17,137 nucleotides of DNA, taken from JBGTBQ01 sp041749275 (GTDB lineage: Bacteria; Acidobacteriota; Blastocatellia; Pyrinomonadales; Pyrinomonadaceae). Below, in pieces: positions 1 through 6,941 of this stretch. The notes below the pieces were generated by a model that was not told the DNA's origin, did no database searches, and was given only the letters and a program-made list of their open reading frames with translations. A program made the translations under genes and the position numbers. The first letter of the stretch is position 1; every line of letters starts with the position of its first letter. The stretch lies in the NCBI GenBank assembly GCA_041749275.1, contig JBGTBQ010000282.1, positions 1 to 17,137 of the forward strand, in the 5' to 3' direction.

Positions 1-1400
1 AGCCGGCTGATGCGCGCGACGACGGCGCGGGGCGCGTGACGGCGGTCTGCGTGCTGCCGCGCGGGACGGAAGAGGGCACGCGGCTCGAACTCACCGAGCG
101 CGAATTCACGGTGCTCGCCAACCGTCCCGTCTCTTTCACGCTCTACAGCACGACCGCGCGGCATGACGCGCAGGGCGCGGTCGTCACGTTCGAAGCGGAA
201 GCGGCGCACCGTCATGCGCCGCTCATCACCGTGCTGCGTTACGGCAAGCGCTCGCGCCATGTCGAGTTGGATGTCCGGCTCACCGCGCACTTCACCGAGG
301 TCGGCACGCTCGAATTGTGGTGCGAGGCGCCGAAGACCGGCCACCGCTGGCGCTTGCAATTCCAGTTGCGCGGCGCGGACGCGGCGGCAAGCGCCGACGG
401 CGAGGAGACGGAGAACACGCCGAGGGCTGAAGCGGAGTCGCAAGTCTCCATCCCGGACGAGGCGGTGCGCGAAGCGGAGAAGTTAATCAGCGCCGTGTTC
501 GGCGGCCCACGCGACGCAATCGAAGGCGAGCAGGTGACGCCCGAAGCGCTGACGAGCAGCTTGGAGAGCGCCCTCGGCTATCGCAAGGATGCGTGGCGCA
601 CGGAGACGATCCGCCGGCTCTCGGACGTGCTGGCGAAACTCGTCGGCGGAAGAAAGAAGGGGCGCGGTTTCGAGGCGCGCTGGCTCAACCTGTACGGCTT
701 CTGTCTGCGCCCCGGCTTCGGCGCCGCGCTCGACGAGTGGCGCATCGCCGAGGCGCGCAAGATTTACCACGATGGTCTTAACTTCCCGAAAGATTTGCAG
801 TGTCAGGTCGAGTGGTTGATCCTGTGGCGGCGCGTGGCGGGCGGCATGGGCGCGGGGCAACAGCGCGAACTCTACGAGCGACACCGGGCGCAACTCGGCC
901 TCGGCGGCAAGAGCGCGAAGGGGAGAGTCAACCGGCAGGTTGAGCAGGAGGGCTGGCTTTTGCTCGCCGGCCTTGAGCATCTGCCGCCCGCGTTGCGCGC
1001 GGCGTTGGGCGAAGAATTGCTCGCCCGCATCGAGGAAGAGCCGGACAACAAGAGTCTCGTCTGGGCGTTGGGACGCCTCGGCGCGCGCTTCCCCTTCTAC
1101 GGCCCGCTCAACTGCGTCGTGCCCGCCGAGACAGCGGGGCGTTGGGCCACGACCCTGATCGAACTTCCTGAGTTGACGGCGCACGTCGCGTCCGCCGTCG
1201 TCCAGTTGGCCGCGCGCACCGACGACCCTTTGCGCGACGTGGAGGCTGCAATCAGGCAGGCGGCCATTGAGAAGCTGAACGCATCGAGCGCGGACGAAGC
1301 GTTGATCGAGAGCCTGCGCTCGTGCGTGCCGCCCACGCGCACCGACGCCGCGCGCATCTTCGGCGAGTCGCTGCCCGAAGGCTTACGTCTGAGCAAGTGA
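1..1400 (+). CDS. Hsp70 (DnaK)-family protein, C-terminal part, DUF3731 type (5' end outside window)
   Basis: The reading frame is open to the left edge with no stop, so the first internal GTG (36) is not the true start; about 466 codons are visible. The visible N-terminal part (roughly residues 10-120) reads like the beta-rich substrate-binding end of an Hsp70. Next comes an acidic linker. The long alpha-helical remainder has the signature of the 'DnaK-related' C-terminal domain (DUF3731): an ETIRRL stretch, an RWLNLYGFCLRPGFG segment, an EWLILWRR helix and, near the end, a W-x-L-G-R-L-G-A-R-x-P-F-Y-G-P-L-N motif. The ATPase domain that should precede it lies outside the window. In other genomes such proteins run to about 900 residues and often sit beside a second Hsp70 gene, which cannot be seen here. 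Likely role: cytoplasmic chaperone, client unknown. The TGA stop at 1398-1400 is 13 bases before the heptamer array. Confidence 0.8.
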   Translation, partial: PADARDDGAGRVTAVCVLPRGTEEGTRLELTEREFTVLANRPVSFTLYSTTARHDAQGAVVTFEAEAAHRHAPLITVLRYGKRSRHVELDVRLTAHFTEVGTLELWCEAPKTGHRWRLQFQLRGADAAASADGEETENTPRAEAESQVSIPDEAVREAEKLISAVFGGPRDAIEGEQVTPEALTSSLESALGYRKDAWRTETIRRLSDVLAKLVGGRKKGRGFEARWLNLYGFCLRPGFGAALDEWRIAEARKIYHDGLNFPKDLQCQVEWLILWRRVAGGMGAGQQRELYERHRAQLGLGGKSAKGRVNRQVEQEGWLLLAGLEHLPPALRAALGEELLARIEEEPDNKSLVWALGRLGARFPFYGPLNCVVPAETAGRWATTLIELPELTAHVASAVVQLAARTDDPLRDVEAAIRQAAIEKLNASSADEALIESLRSCVPPTRTDAARIFGESLPEGLRLSK

Positions 1401-1413
1401 GCGGAGGAAAGTA

Positions 1414-1469
1414 AGCAGTGAGCGATGAGCAGTGAGCAGTCAGCAGTGAGCGATGAGCAGTAAGCAGGA
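1414..1469. repeat. Tandem heptamer array, consensus AGCAGTG, eight units
   Basis: Eight contiguous 7-base units start at 1414: AGCAGTG, AGCGATG, AGCAGTG, AGCAGTC, AGCAGTG, AGCGATG, AGCAGTA, AGCAGGA. Units 1-4 and 5-8 are two 28-base copies that differ at three positions. The same motif returns inverted at 1674-1690, so 15 bases (1426-1440) are perfectly complementary to 1674-1688. The array begins 13 bases after the stop of the upstream gene. This is direct reading; the function is unknown. Confidence 0.85.
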
Positions 1470-1485
1470 AGCATCCCCGGTTCAA

Positions 1486-1632
1486 AGCCCCGGAGGGGCG
1501 GAATGTTTGTAGCTCTTGCGGCAATCTCTTGGTGTAGCTCCGGAGGAGCGGAATGTTAATGACATTCCGCTCCTCCGGAGCTTGAAGGTCATCAGCGATG
1601 TCGGGCTACAAACATTCCGCCCCTCCGGGGCT
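1486..1632. repeat. Nested inverted repeat of four REP-like units
   Basis: There are four copies of a CCGGAGG-GCGGAATGT unit, two per strand. The outer arms are 1486-1513 and 1605-1632, 28 bases with perfect complementarity. The inner arms are 1536-1556 and 1562-1582, 21 bases perfect, with a 5-base loop TAATG. Each unit also contains its own mini-hairpin: GCCCC-GGA-GGGGC in the outer units and GCTCC-GGA-GGAGC in the inner units, so the paired bases have changed together. The element lies between two convergent genes, so it could act as a two-way transcription terminator or be a non-autonomous REP/MITE insertion. Confidence 0.85.
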
Positions 1633-1673
1633 GCACTTTTCAAACAGCTCCAAAGCAGAGAACAAATAATTGA

Positions 1674-1690
1674 ACTGCTCACTGCTCACT
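1674..1690. repeat. Inverted copy of the AGCAGTG heptamer array
   Basis: On the minus strand this reads as AGTGAGC repeats and is complementary to the array at 1414-1469. It overlaps the stop codon of the GH42 gene (1689-1691), and the gene's last codons (Ser-Glu-stop) match the heptamer pattern. The repeat may therefore have supplied or altered the 3' end of that gene. Confidence 0.7.
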
Positions 1691-3788
1691 ATTCACTCCA
1701 CACGGTGACACCCGCCGGCTCGACCAATCTCGTACCGATCAGAATTTTCGCGCCCGGTAGAATAGGGGCAACCTGTTTCTTCGACGTGAAGTTGGTCGCT
1801 ACCCAGAAGCCATCGCGCCAGTCCACGAGAAACTGGTCTTCGTAATTCTCGACGCCGACATTGGCCGACGCGAAGACGCGGCGCAGTAAGTCACGCTCAA
1901 GCTCGCCCGTCAGCGACTCGACGCCGACATACGTCACCGTGCCGCGACCCATGCGACGCGTCACGGCGGCGACATTGCCGGCGTAGAATTGATCCTCGTA
2001 AGTGACGAGCGTCGTCGTGCCCGGCTTCGGCTTGAGACTCTCGCCCCACACGCCCCATTCGTAAACTTTTTGCCCCGCGCGCGCCTTGCCCTTCAAGGGG
2101 TCGGGCAGCACGTCGTAGGATTCGACGCTCGCGCCGATCAAATCAAGGATGGGCGCCGCGTACTCTCCTTCCCACAAGTGGCCGCGCCGGTCTTTCTGCG
2201 CCGTCCGCAATGAGAGGACGAGATGACCGCCGTTCTCGACGTACTCCGTCCAACGTCGCACCAGTTTCTCATCCGCGAGTTGATACGCTGGGGCGACGAG
2301 GAACGGGTATTGAGCGAAGTCTTTATCTTCGGTGATGACATCAACCGGCGCGCCGAATCCTTTCAACGCACGGTAATACTTGAAGAGGTGGCCCCACGTG
2401 TCCCAGCGCGTGGTCTGCGTGTGGTTGTCGAGGTTCCACTGGTTTTCGACGTTGTACAGAAAGGCCGTGCGGCGCGCGGCATAGCGGGCCGGCGCTTTCG
2501 AGTTCGGGCGGTAGAGTTTGCGTAAGGTCTGTACGTCCTGCATCGCTTGCGCGAACTGCCGCCCACCCACCGAGGGCGTCACGCCGTCCGTGCCGACGAC
2601 GCCGTAGTGATACTGCTCGTTGCCGAAAAGCGGTTGACGATAGCGATAGGTGCAGACCAGCTTCGACCCGGCGGCGAACGCGCGCATGATCCACATCCGA
2701 ATCGCGCCGGGGTAGGGCTGCGCGTTGACCGGCCCCCAGTTGACCTGTCCGGGTTGCATCTCCATCACCCCCTGCGCGCCGTTGATCGTTCTCGCGTAGT
2801 CGTGCATCCACGACATCGCCGCGCCGTCGCCCATGCGGAAGCCTTCGGCGCCGTCCTGATAGAAGCCCGCCACCGGGTAGAGCGACCACGTGATGATGTC
2901 GAGGTCACGCCCTGAGAGCGGCGGCGAGACCGGCGGGTAGCGGTTGATGAAGTTGGTCGTCACCCACTGGTTGCGCGCGTGCTTGCGTAAGGTGCTTGCC
3001 TGAAACCGGATGTAGTCGGCGGCCTCTTCGGCGAACCAGCGCTGGTGGTCGAGGATGGCGTGCGGGTTCGGGAGGGCGACGAACTCCTGCGCGTTCGGGA
3101 TGTCTATCTGCTCGAAGTTCTGATATTGCTGCGACCAGAAGGCGTTGCCCCAGTCGCGGTTCAAGTTCTCGACACGTCCATACTTGCCCTTCAGCCACTC
3201 GCGGAACTTGGCCTGACAATGCGGACAGTAACAGTAAGGCTTGCCGTAGTGCGTCAGTTCGTTGTCTATCTGCCAGCCGACGACGTTCGGGTTGTTGCCA
3301 AAACGCTTCGCCAGTTCCGTGTTGATGCGCTCGACGTACTTGCGGTACACATCCACGCTCCAACAGGCGTGCTGCCGCGCCCCGTGTTTCTGTCGCCGTC
3401 CGCTCGCGTCAATCATCAGCACCTCCGGGTGCTTCTTCGTGAGCCAGACGGGCGGCGTCGCGCTCGGCGTGCAGAGGATAACTTTTAGCCCTTGCTTCGT
3501 CGCCAACTCGACGTTCTCCGCCAGCCAATCGAGGTCGAATTCACCCTCCTTCGGCTCCATGAAGACCCACGCGAACTCGCCCATGTGAATAAATTCCATG
3601 CCGAGCTTTTTGATGTTGGCGATGTCGCGCGGCCACTGACCCTTGTCCCACGCCTCCGGGTAGTAGTAGACGCCAATCGTCATCAGGTCGGGTTCGCGGA
3701 AAAATTGTGATGAAGACTGAGACAGAGCGGGGGCGCTGGCTGACAAAATCAGAACCAGCGCGAGGAGAACGCTGCGCTTTGATTTCAT
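1689..3788 (-). CDS. Secreted glycoside hydrolase family 42 beta-galactosidase
   Basis: Protein of 699 residues, likely hydrolysing terminal beta-galactosides of galactan or arabinogalactan oligosaccharides. The TIM barrel covers about 35-400, followed by a GH42 trimerisation-like domain and a small C-terminal beta domain. Acid/base Glu177 lies in QIDNELTHYG and the nucleophile is probably Glu343 in VMEMQPG. Cys142, 186, 188 and 191 keep the 44/2/3 spacing of the zinc-site cysteines known from the Thermus A4 enzyme. Residues 1-24 form a signal peptide (MKSKR, then a hydrophobic stretch ending ALSQ), so the enzyme should be exported, which is less usual for GH42. The ATG at 3788 was chosen because the signal peptide starts there and an AAAGGA ribosome site lies just upstream; a longer frame to 3866 adds an unlikely N-terminus. 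It diverges from the acetylesterase at 4043. Family certain, exact substrate inferred. Confidence 0.93.
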   Translation of the reverse strand: MKSKRSVLLALVLILSASAPALSQSSSQFFREPDLMTIGVYYYPEAWDKGQWPRDIANIKKLGMEFIHMGEFAWVFMEPKEGEFDLDWLAENVELATKQGLKVILCTPSATPPVWLTKKHPEVLMIDASGRRQKHGARQHACWSVDVYRKYVERINTELAKRFGNNPNVVGWQIDNELTHYGKPYCYCPHCQAKFREWLKGKYGRVENLNRDWGNAFWSQQYQNFEQIDIPNAQEFVALPNPHAILDHQRWFAEEAADYIRFQASTLRKHARNQWVTTNFINRYPPVSPPLSGRDLDIITWSLYPVAGFYQDGAEGFRMGDGAAMSWMHDYARTINGAQGVMEMQPGQVNWGPVNAQPYPGAIRMWIMRAFAAGSKLVCTYRYRQPLFGNEQYHYGVVGTDGVTPSVGGRQFAQAMQDVQTLRKLYRPNSKAPARYAARRTAFLYNVENQWNLDNHTQTTRWDTWGHLFKYYRALKGFGAPVDVITEDKDFAQYPFLVAPAYQLADEKLVRRWTEYVENGGHLVLSLRTAQKDRRGHLWEGEYAAPILDLIGASVESYDVLPDPLKGKARAGQKVYEWGVWGESLKPKPGTTTLVTYEDQFYAGNVAAVTRRMGRGTVTYVGVESLTGELERDLLRRVFASANVGVENYEDQFLVDWRDGFWVATNFTSKKQVAPILPGAKILIGTRLVEPAGVTVWSE

Positions 3789-3837
3789 GTTCAATCCTTT
3801 ATCTGTTGATGGATGAGCAGAGCAGAGACGCAGGCAT

Positions 3838-3866
3838 CTTATCATCCAACGCCTCGCCCACATCAA
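3838..3866 (-). promoter_or_regulatory. Candidate sigma-70 promoter of the GH42 gene
   Basis: On the minus strand TTGATG (3866-3861) is followed by 17 bases and GATAAG (3843-3838). This would give a leader of about 43 bases before the ATG at 3788. Both hexamers are imperfect. Confidence 0.45.
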
Positions 3867-4042
3867 GAGCCTCTTTCAGCTTGCTTCGCGGACGAAAATC
3901 TTTGTCAGTCTATAAATCTATTCCATGACCTGCGCGCGCCGCGCTGTGCTAAACTGCGCGCCACTTCGTCGGCCTGTAGTGAAGGAGAATCGAGCTTGCC
4001 CCGCGCAAATCCCATCGCCGCCCGGAGAGTGGAAGAGGTCTG

Positions 4043-4804
4043 ATGCGATACCTGTCTGTCCTGTTTCTGCTGCTACTGTTTGCCGGGACTACTTCGGCCA
4101 AAGAGCCGGTCACGATCTATCTGGCCGGCGATTCGACGATGGCGAGGAAGCTCCCGGAGAAGCGTCCCGAGACGGGGTGGGGCGAGTTTCTACAACAGTT
4201 TTTCAAGGAAGAAAAAGTGCGTGTTGACAACCACGCGCAGAACGGCAGGAGCACGAAGACTTTCATCGCCGAGGGACGCTGGCAGGCTCTCGTCGAGAAG
4301 CTGCGGGCCGGCGACTACGTGTTCATTCAATTCGGGCACAACGACCAGCCGAAAGAGAAGGCGTCTCACACGCCGCCCGAAGACTATCGCCGGAACCTCG
4401 TCAGATTCGTAAGCGATGTGCGGGCGAAGAAGGCGACGCCCGTCTTGCTCACGCCCGTCGTGCGCCGCCGCTTCGACGACAAGGGAAATTTCTACGACAC
4501 GCATGACAACTACCCCGACATCGTGCGCGCGGTCGCGGCGGAGCAGAAGGCGGCGCTCATTGACCTGCACCGCCGGAGCGAACGGGTCTTGCGCGAGCAC
4601 GGCGTCGAAGGGTCGAAGAAACTCTTTCTACAACTCACAGCCGGCGAACACGCTAATTATCCGCAAGGCATCGAAGACAACACGCACTTCTCGCCGCTCG
4701 GCGCGGAGTTGATGGCGGCGCAGGCCGTCGCGGGAATCCGCGAGCTGAAGCTCGGTCTGGTCAAATACCTGAAGAAGGCGGATGCGACCATCTCGCGCCA
4801 CTGA
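4043..4804 (+). CDS. Exported SGNH esterase, rhamnogalacturonan acetylesterase type (CE12-like)
   Basis: Protein of 253 residues with a signal peptide (about 1-19, ending TTSA). All four SGNH blocks are present: Ser31 in AGDSTM, Gly68 in AQNGRST, Asn100 in FGHND, and Asp212-x-x-His215 in EDNTHFSPLG. The FGHND block and the GDSTM start are typical of rhamnogalacturonan acetylesterases such as RhgT/YesT, which remove acetyl groups from the RG-I pectin backbone; length matches that family. The ATG at 4043 is preceded by AAGAGG (4033-4038) at short spacing. It is transcribed away from the GH42 gene across a 254-base gap, and the two enzymes make a coherent pectin pair: GH42 trims galactose side chains while this esterase deacetylates the backbone. 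Other acyl substrates remain possible. Confidence 0.88.
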   Translation: MRYLSVLFLLLLFAGTTSAKEPVTIYLAGDSTMARKLPEKRPETGWGEFLQQFFKEEKVRVDNHAQNGRSTKTFIAEGRWQALVEKLRAGDYVFIQFGHNDQPKEKASHTPPEDYRRNLVRFVSDVRAKKATPVLLTPVVRRRFDDKGNFYDTHDNYPDIVRAVAAEQKAALIDLHRRSERVLREHGVEGSKKLFLQLTAGEHANYPQGIEDNTHFSPLGAELMAAQAVAGIRELKLGLVKYLKKADATISRH

Positions 4805-4858
4805 AAGCCGCGTTCGTCGGAACGCGCTGTGAGTGAGGGCACGCGGCGGGAATTAGGC

Positions 4859-5374
4859 ATGGTCAGCACGGCGCAACGCGATTTCATCTCAAAAATTTTC
4901 CTCTGGCTCTTCGTCGTCGCGTTGAGCCTCCAGATGGGAGCGGGCCTGTACGAGATGCGCGTCGTGACGCCGCTCTGGTCAGGCTCGCCGCCTGCGTCCG
5001 TCCGCGATTGGAACTCCGACGCGCGTTACGCCATCGAGCCGCGCGCGAGGTTCTGGCGCTACTGCACGGCGGCGGTCGGACTCGCGGCGGTGGGCGCGCT
5101 CGTTTCCGCTTGGCTGTCGCGCGCGTGTCGGCGAGGCTGGCTCGTCGCGTCCGCCGTCACGGTCATCCTGCTCGTGCTCGCCACGTACCTTTATTTCGCC
5201 CCGGCGCTCGCGGAGTTGTTGGCGGAGCGCGGGGCGCCACTCAGCGACGAAGAGATCGCGGAACGTGTGAGCCGTTGGCTGTGGTGGAGTCGCGTGCGCG
5301 CGACGGTATATGCGTGCGCGTGGCTGGCGGCGCTGTGGGCGTTCAGTGCGACGGCACGGGAGCGGAACGATTGA
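4859..5374 (+). CDS. Small four-helix membrane protein, DUF1772-like
   Basis: 171 residues from the ATG at 4859; a GTG at 4829 would add ten residues but has no better ribosome site. Four hydrophobic segments are visible: about 13-30 (IFLWLFVVALSLQMGAGL), about 68-88, about 96-116 and about 150-167. The first is followed by G-A-G-L-Y-E and a short R-V-V-T-P-L-W loop, a pattern seen in DUF1772/anthrone-oxygenase-like membrane proteins; that assignment is tentative. An amphipathic charged stretch rich in Glu and Arg (about 117-145) separates helices 3 and 4. It begins 54 bases after the acetylesterase stop on the same strand and could be co-transcribed. No catalytic motif was recognised. Confidence 0.7.
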   Translation: MVSTAQRDFISKIFLWLFVVALSLQMGAGLYEMRVVTPLWSGSPPASVRDWNSDARYAIEPRARFWRYCTAAVGLAAVGALVSAWLSRACRRGWLVASAVTVILLVLATYLYFAPALAELLAERGAPLSDEEIAERVSRWLWWSRVRATVYACAWLAALWAFSATARERND

Positions 5375-5422
5375 CGGCGGCGGTGTGCCGTCGCGGGCAT
5401 CCGTCGTTTCCGCGCAGCGTGT

Positions 5423-5452
5423 TTGACCCCACCTTGCGCGGGCGAGTATCTT
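5423..5452 (+). promoter_or_regulatory. Candidate promoter of the RidA gene, predicted leaderless
   Basis: TTGACC (5423-5428), an 18-base spacer and TATCTT (5447-5452). Transcription would begin about 5459-5460, on the ATG itself, and no ribosome site is seen before the ATG. Confidence 0.4.
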
Positions 5453-5459
5453 CGCCGGC

Positions 5460-5846
5460 ATGGAGATCAAACTCATTCACACGGAAAACGCGCCGACCCC
5501 GGCGGGACACTATTCGCAGGCGGTCGTCCATGGCGGTCTGGTCTATGTTGCCGGTCAACTCTCGATTGACCCGCGGACGGGCGAGAAGAAACTCGGCTCT
5601 ATCGAAGAGCAGACCGAGCAGACATTGAAGAACGTGAGCGAGATTTTGAAGGCCGCCGGCAGCGACCTCAGCCGCGTGCTGAAGATGACGGTCTACATTT
5701 CGGACATCAGCCTGTGGGGCGCGGTCAATGAAGTGTACGCGAGAGTGTTGGGCGAGCACCGTCCCGCGCGCGCCGTCATCCCGACGAAGGAACTGCACTA
5801 CGGTTTTTTGATCGAGATTGACGCCATCGCCGCCACGCAGGATTGA
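5460..5846 (+). CDS. ridA: RidA/YjgF family reactive enamine/imine deaminase
   Basis: 128 residues, the usual length of RidA. The family hydrolyses reactive 2-aminoacrylate and related imines made by PLP enzymes, in the cytoplasm as a trimer. Visible signatures are HYSQAV near residue 17, VYVAGQLSIDP (about 28-38), and PAR followed about 15 residues later by LIEIDAIA. Arg104 corresponds to the essential substrate-carboxylate-binding arginine and Glu119 to the conserved glutamate; the cysteine often found two residues after the arginine is Val here, as in many homologues. The ATG at 5460 fits the family's N-terminus. It has its own candidate promoter and no obvious functional link to its neighbours. 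Confidence 0.93.
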   Translation: MEIKLIHTENAPTPAGHYSQAVVHGGLVYVAGQLSIDPRTGEKKLGSIEEQTEQTLKNVSEILKAAGSDLSRVLKMTVYISDISLWGAVNEVYARVLGEHRPARAVIPTKELHYGFLIEIDAIAATQD

Positions 5847-5882
5847 CCACCTCTGTCAGTCCGGGAGGCGCGCGCCGTGTGG

Positions 5883-5909
5883 TAGAATTTCGCGGCAGTC
5901 AGCCGCGAA
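5883..5909 (+). promoter_or_regulatory. -10-like box followed by a perfect 8-bp hairpin
   Basis: TAGAAT (5883-5888) is followed directly by TTCGCGGC (5889-5896), a 5-base loop AGTCA and GCCGCGAA (5902-5909). No good -35 hexamer lies at standard distance. The hairpin sits 43 bases after the RidA stop and 196 bases before the sigma-factor ATG, so it may be an operator, a leader hairpin of the sigma gene, or a weak terminator of ridA without a T-run. Confidence 0.3.
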
Positions 5910-6104
5910 GGAAATAGCTTGGATTTCAGGCGGAAAGGGCAACGACACGCCAAACTCGGCGCATCAGAAGACGCGAGAACCCGTCGCCGTTTGACATGCC
6001 GCGCATGACAGGCCAGCAGGCCCGGCCTGACGGGGCGCGGCGGTCAGTCTTGAAGTTGGTTGCGTTCGAATCAGCGGTCGAAACGGTGGAGAGGCACGAA
6101 ACAG

Positions 6105-6722
6105 ATGATCGGTGACCTTCTGCTCGCCCAGGCGTTCGGACACGTGAGGCCAACCGGCACCGACAAAAAGAAAGCCTCGGACTACGAACTTGCTCAGGCC
6201 GCTTCGGCTGGCGATATGGGTGCGTTCGAGGAGTTGTACGAACGGCACAGCCGGCGCGTCTACTCGCTCTGCCTGCGCATGACCTCGAACACCGCCGAGG
6301 CTGAAGACCTTGCCCAAGAGGTTTTCATCCAGCTCTTCCGCAAGCTGGGTTCTTTTCGCGGCGAGTCGGCGTTTACGACTTGGCTGCATCGTCTGACGGT
6401 CAATCAGGTCTTGATGCACTTTCGCAAGAAGGGCGTCAAGATGGAGCAGACGACGGACGACGGCGAGACCCCGGTGCAGGTCGTGTCCGGCACCGAGAAC
6501 CCGCGGAGCATGCCGGTCATGGACCGCATTGCGCTCGACAACGCGATGTCGCAACTCCCGCCGGGATACAGAACGGTCTTTGTGCTGCATGACATTGAAG
6601 GCCATGAGCATGAACAGATCGCGCGGCTGTTGGGGTGCTCGGTCGGCACCTCGAAATCGCAGCTCCACAAGGCGCGCATGAAGCTGCGAACCCTTCTCAG
6701 GCAACAGAATCCGCCGCGGTAG
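6105..6722 (+). CDS. ECF-family RNA polymerase sigma factor
   Basis: 205 residues from the ATG at 6105. The upstream GGAGAGG (6088-6094) supports this start over the TTG at 6060. Region 2 spans about 40-107: FEELYERHSRRVY, then AEDLAQEVFIQLFRK (core binding), then FTTWLHRLTVNQVLMHFRKK (-10 recognition). Region 4 spans about 140-195: LPPGYRTVFVLHDIEG, then HEQIARLLGCSVGTSKSQLHKAR, a helix-turn-helix for -35 recognition. There is no region 3 beyond a short acidic linker, as expected for group 4 sigma factors. The membrane anti-sigma factor follows 219 bases downstream, then two exported DUF4097-like genes, so it likely drives an envelope response. Its target promoter could not be deduced. Confidence 0.94.
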   Translation: MIGDLLLAQAFGHVRPTGTDKKKASDYELAQAASAGDMGAFEELYERHSRRVYSLCLRMTSNTAEAEDLAQEVFIQLFRKLGSFRGESAFTTWLHRLTVNQVLMHFRKKGVKMEQTTDDGETPVQVVSGTENPRSMPVMDRIALDNAMSQLPPGYRTVFVLHDIEGHEHEQIARLLGCSVGTSKSQLHKARMKLRTLLRQQNPPR

Positions 6723-6884
6723 CTTCCAACCGAAGTCGCACGGGTTGCAAACATTGACCTCGAACCCGGCGGCAGACTGGATAAAGTTCAAGTGCTCATG
6801 TCTCCCCGGAAGAGCAGCCTGTTGGTTTGAAAAGTAGCGCACGCGCGCGCCTCCCTTAGACGGCAGGCGCGCCTCCCCAAACGG

Positions 6885-6919
6885 ATCGCCCTCCGGGGCG
6901 ATAGGCAACGCAGCGTTGC
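6885..6919 (+). promoter_or_regulatory. Two adjacent perfect hairpins just upstream of the anti-sigma gene
   Basis: ATCGCCC (6885-6891) pairs with GGGCGAT (6896-6902) around TCCG. GCAACGC (6905-6911) pairs with GCGTTGC (6913-6919) around one base. They end 22 bases before the ATG at 6942. They could tune read-through from sigma to anti-sigma, act as an operator, or affect ribosome access. The first resembles the GGA/TCC-looped units at 1486-1632. Confidence 0.4.
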
Positions 6920-6941
6920 GCGGGCGCGAGAGGTTACGGAA

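Noticed and set aside
1414..1469. CRISPR-like array
   Set aside because: Units are 7 bases and contiguous with no unique spacers; this is a short tandem repeat.
2341..2889. 182-codon minus-strand frame within GH42, and similar opposite-strand frames at 483-1184 and 15053-15550
   Set aside because: Low-complexity Arg/Ala-rich translations lie in alternate frames of well-supported genes.
5991..6019. TTGACA at 5991-5996 as the sigma-factor promoter
   Set aside because: No -10-like hexamer lies 15-19 bases downstream.
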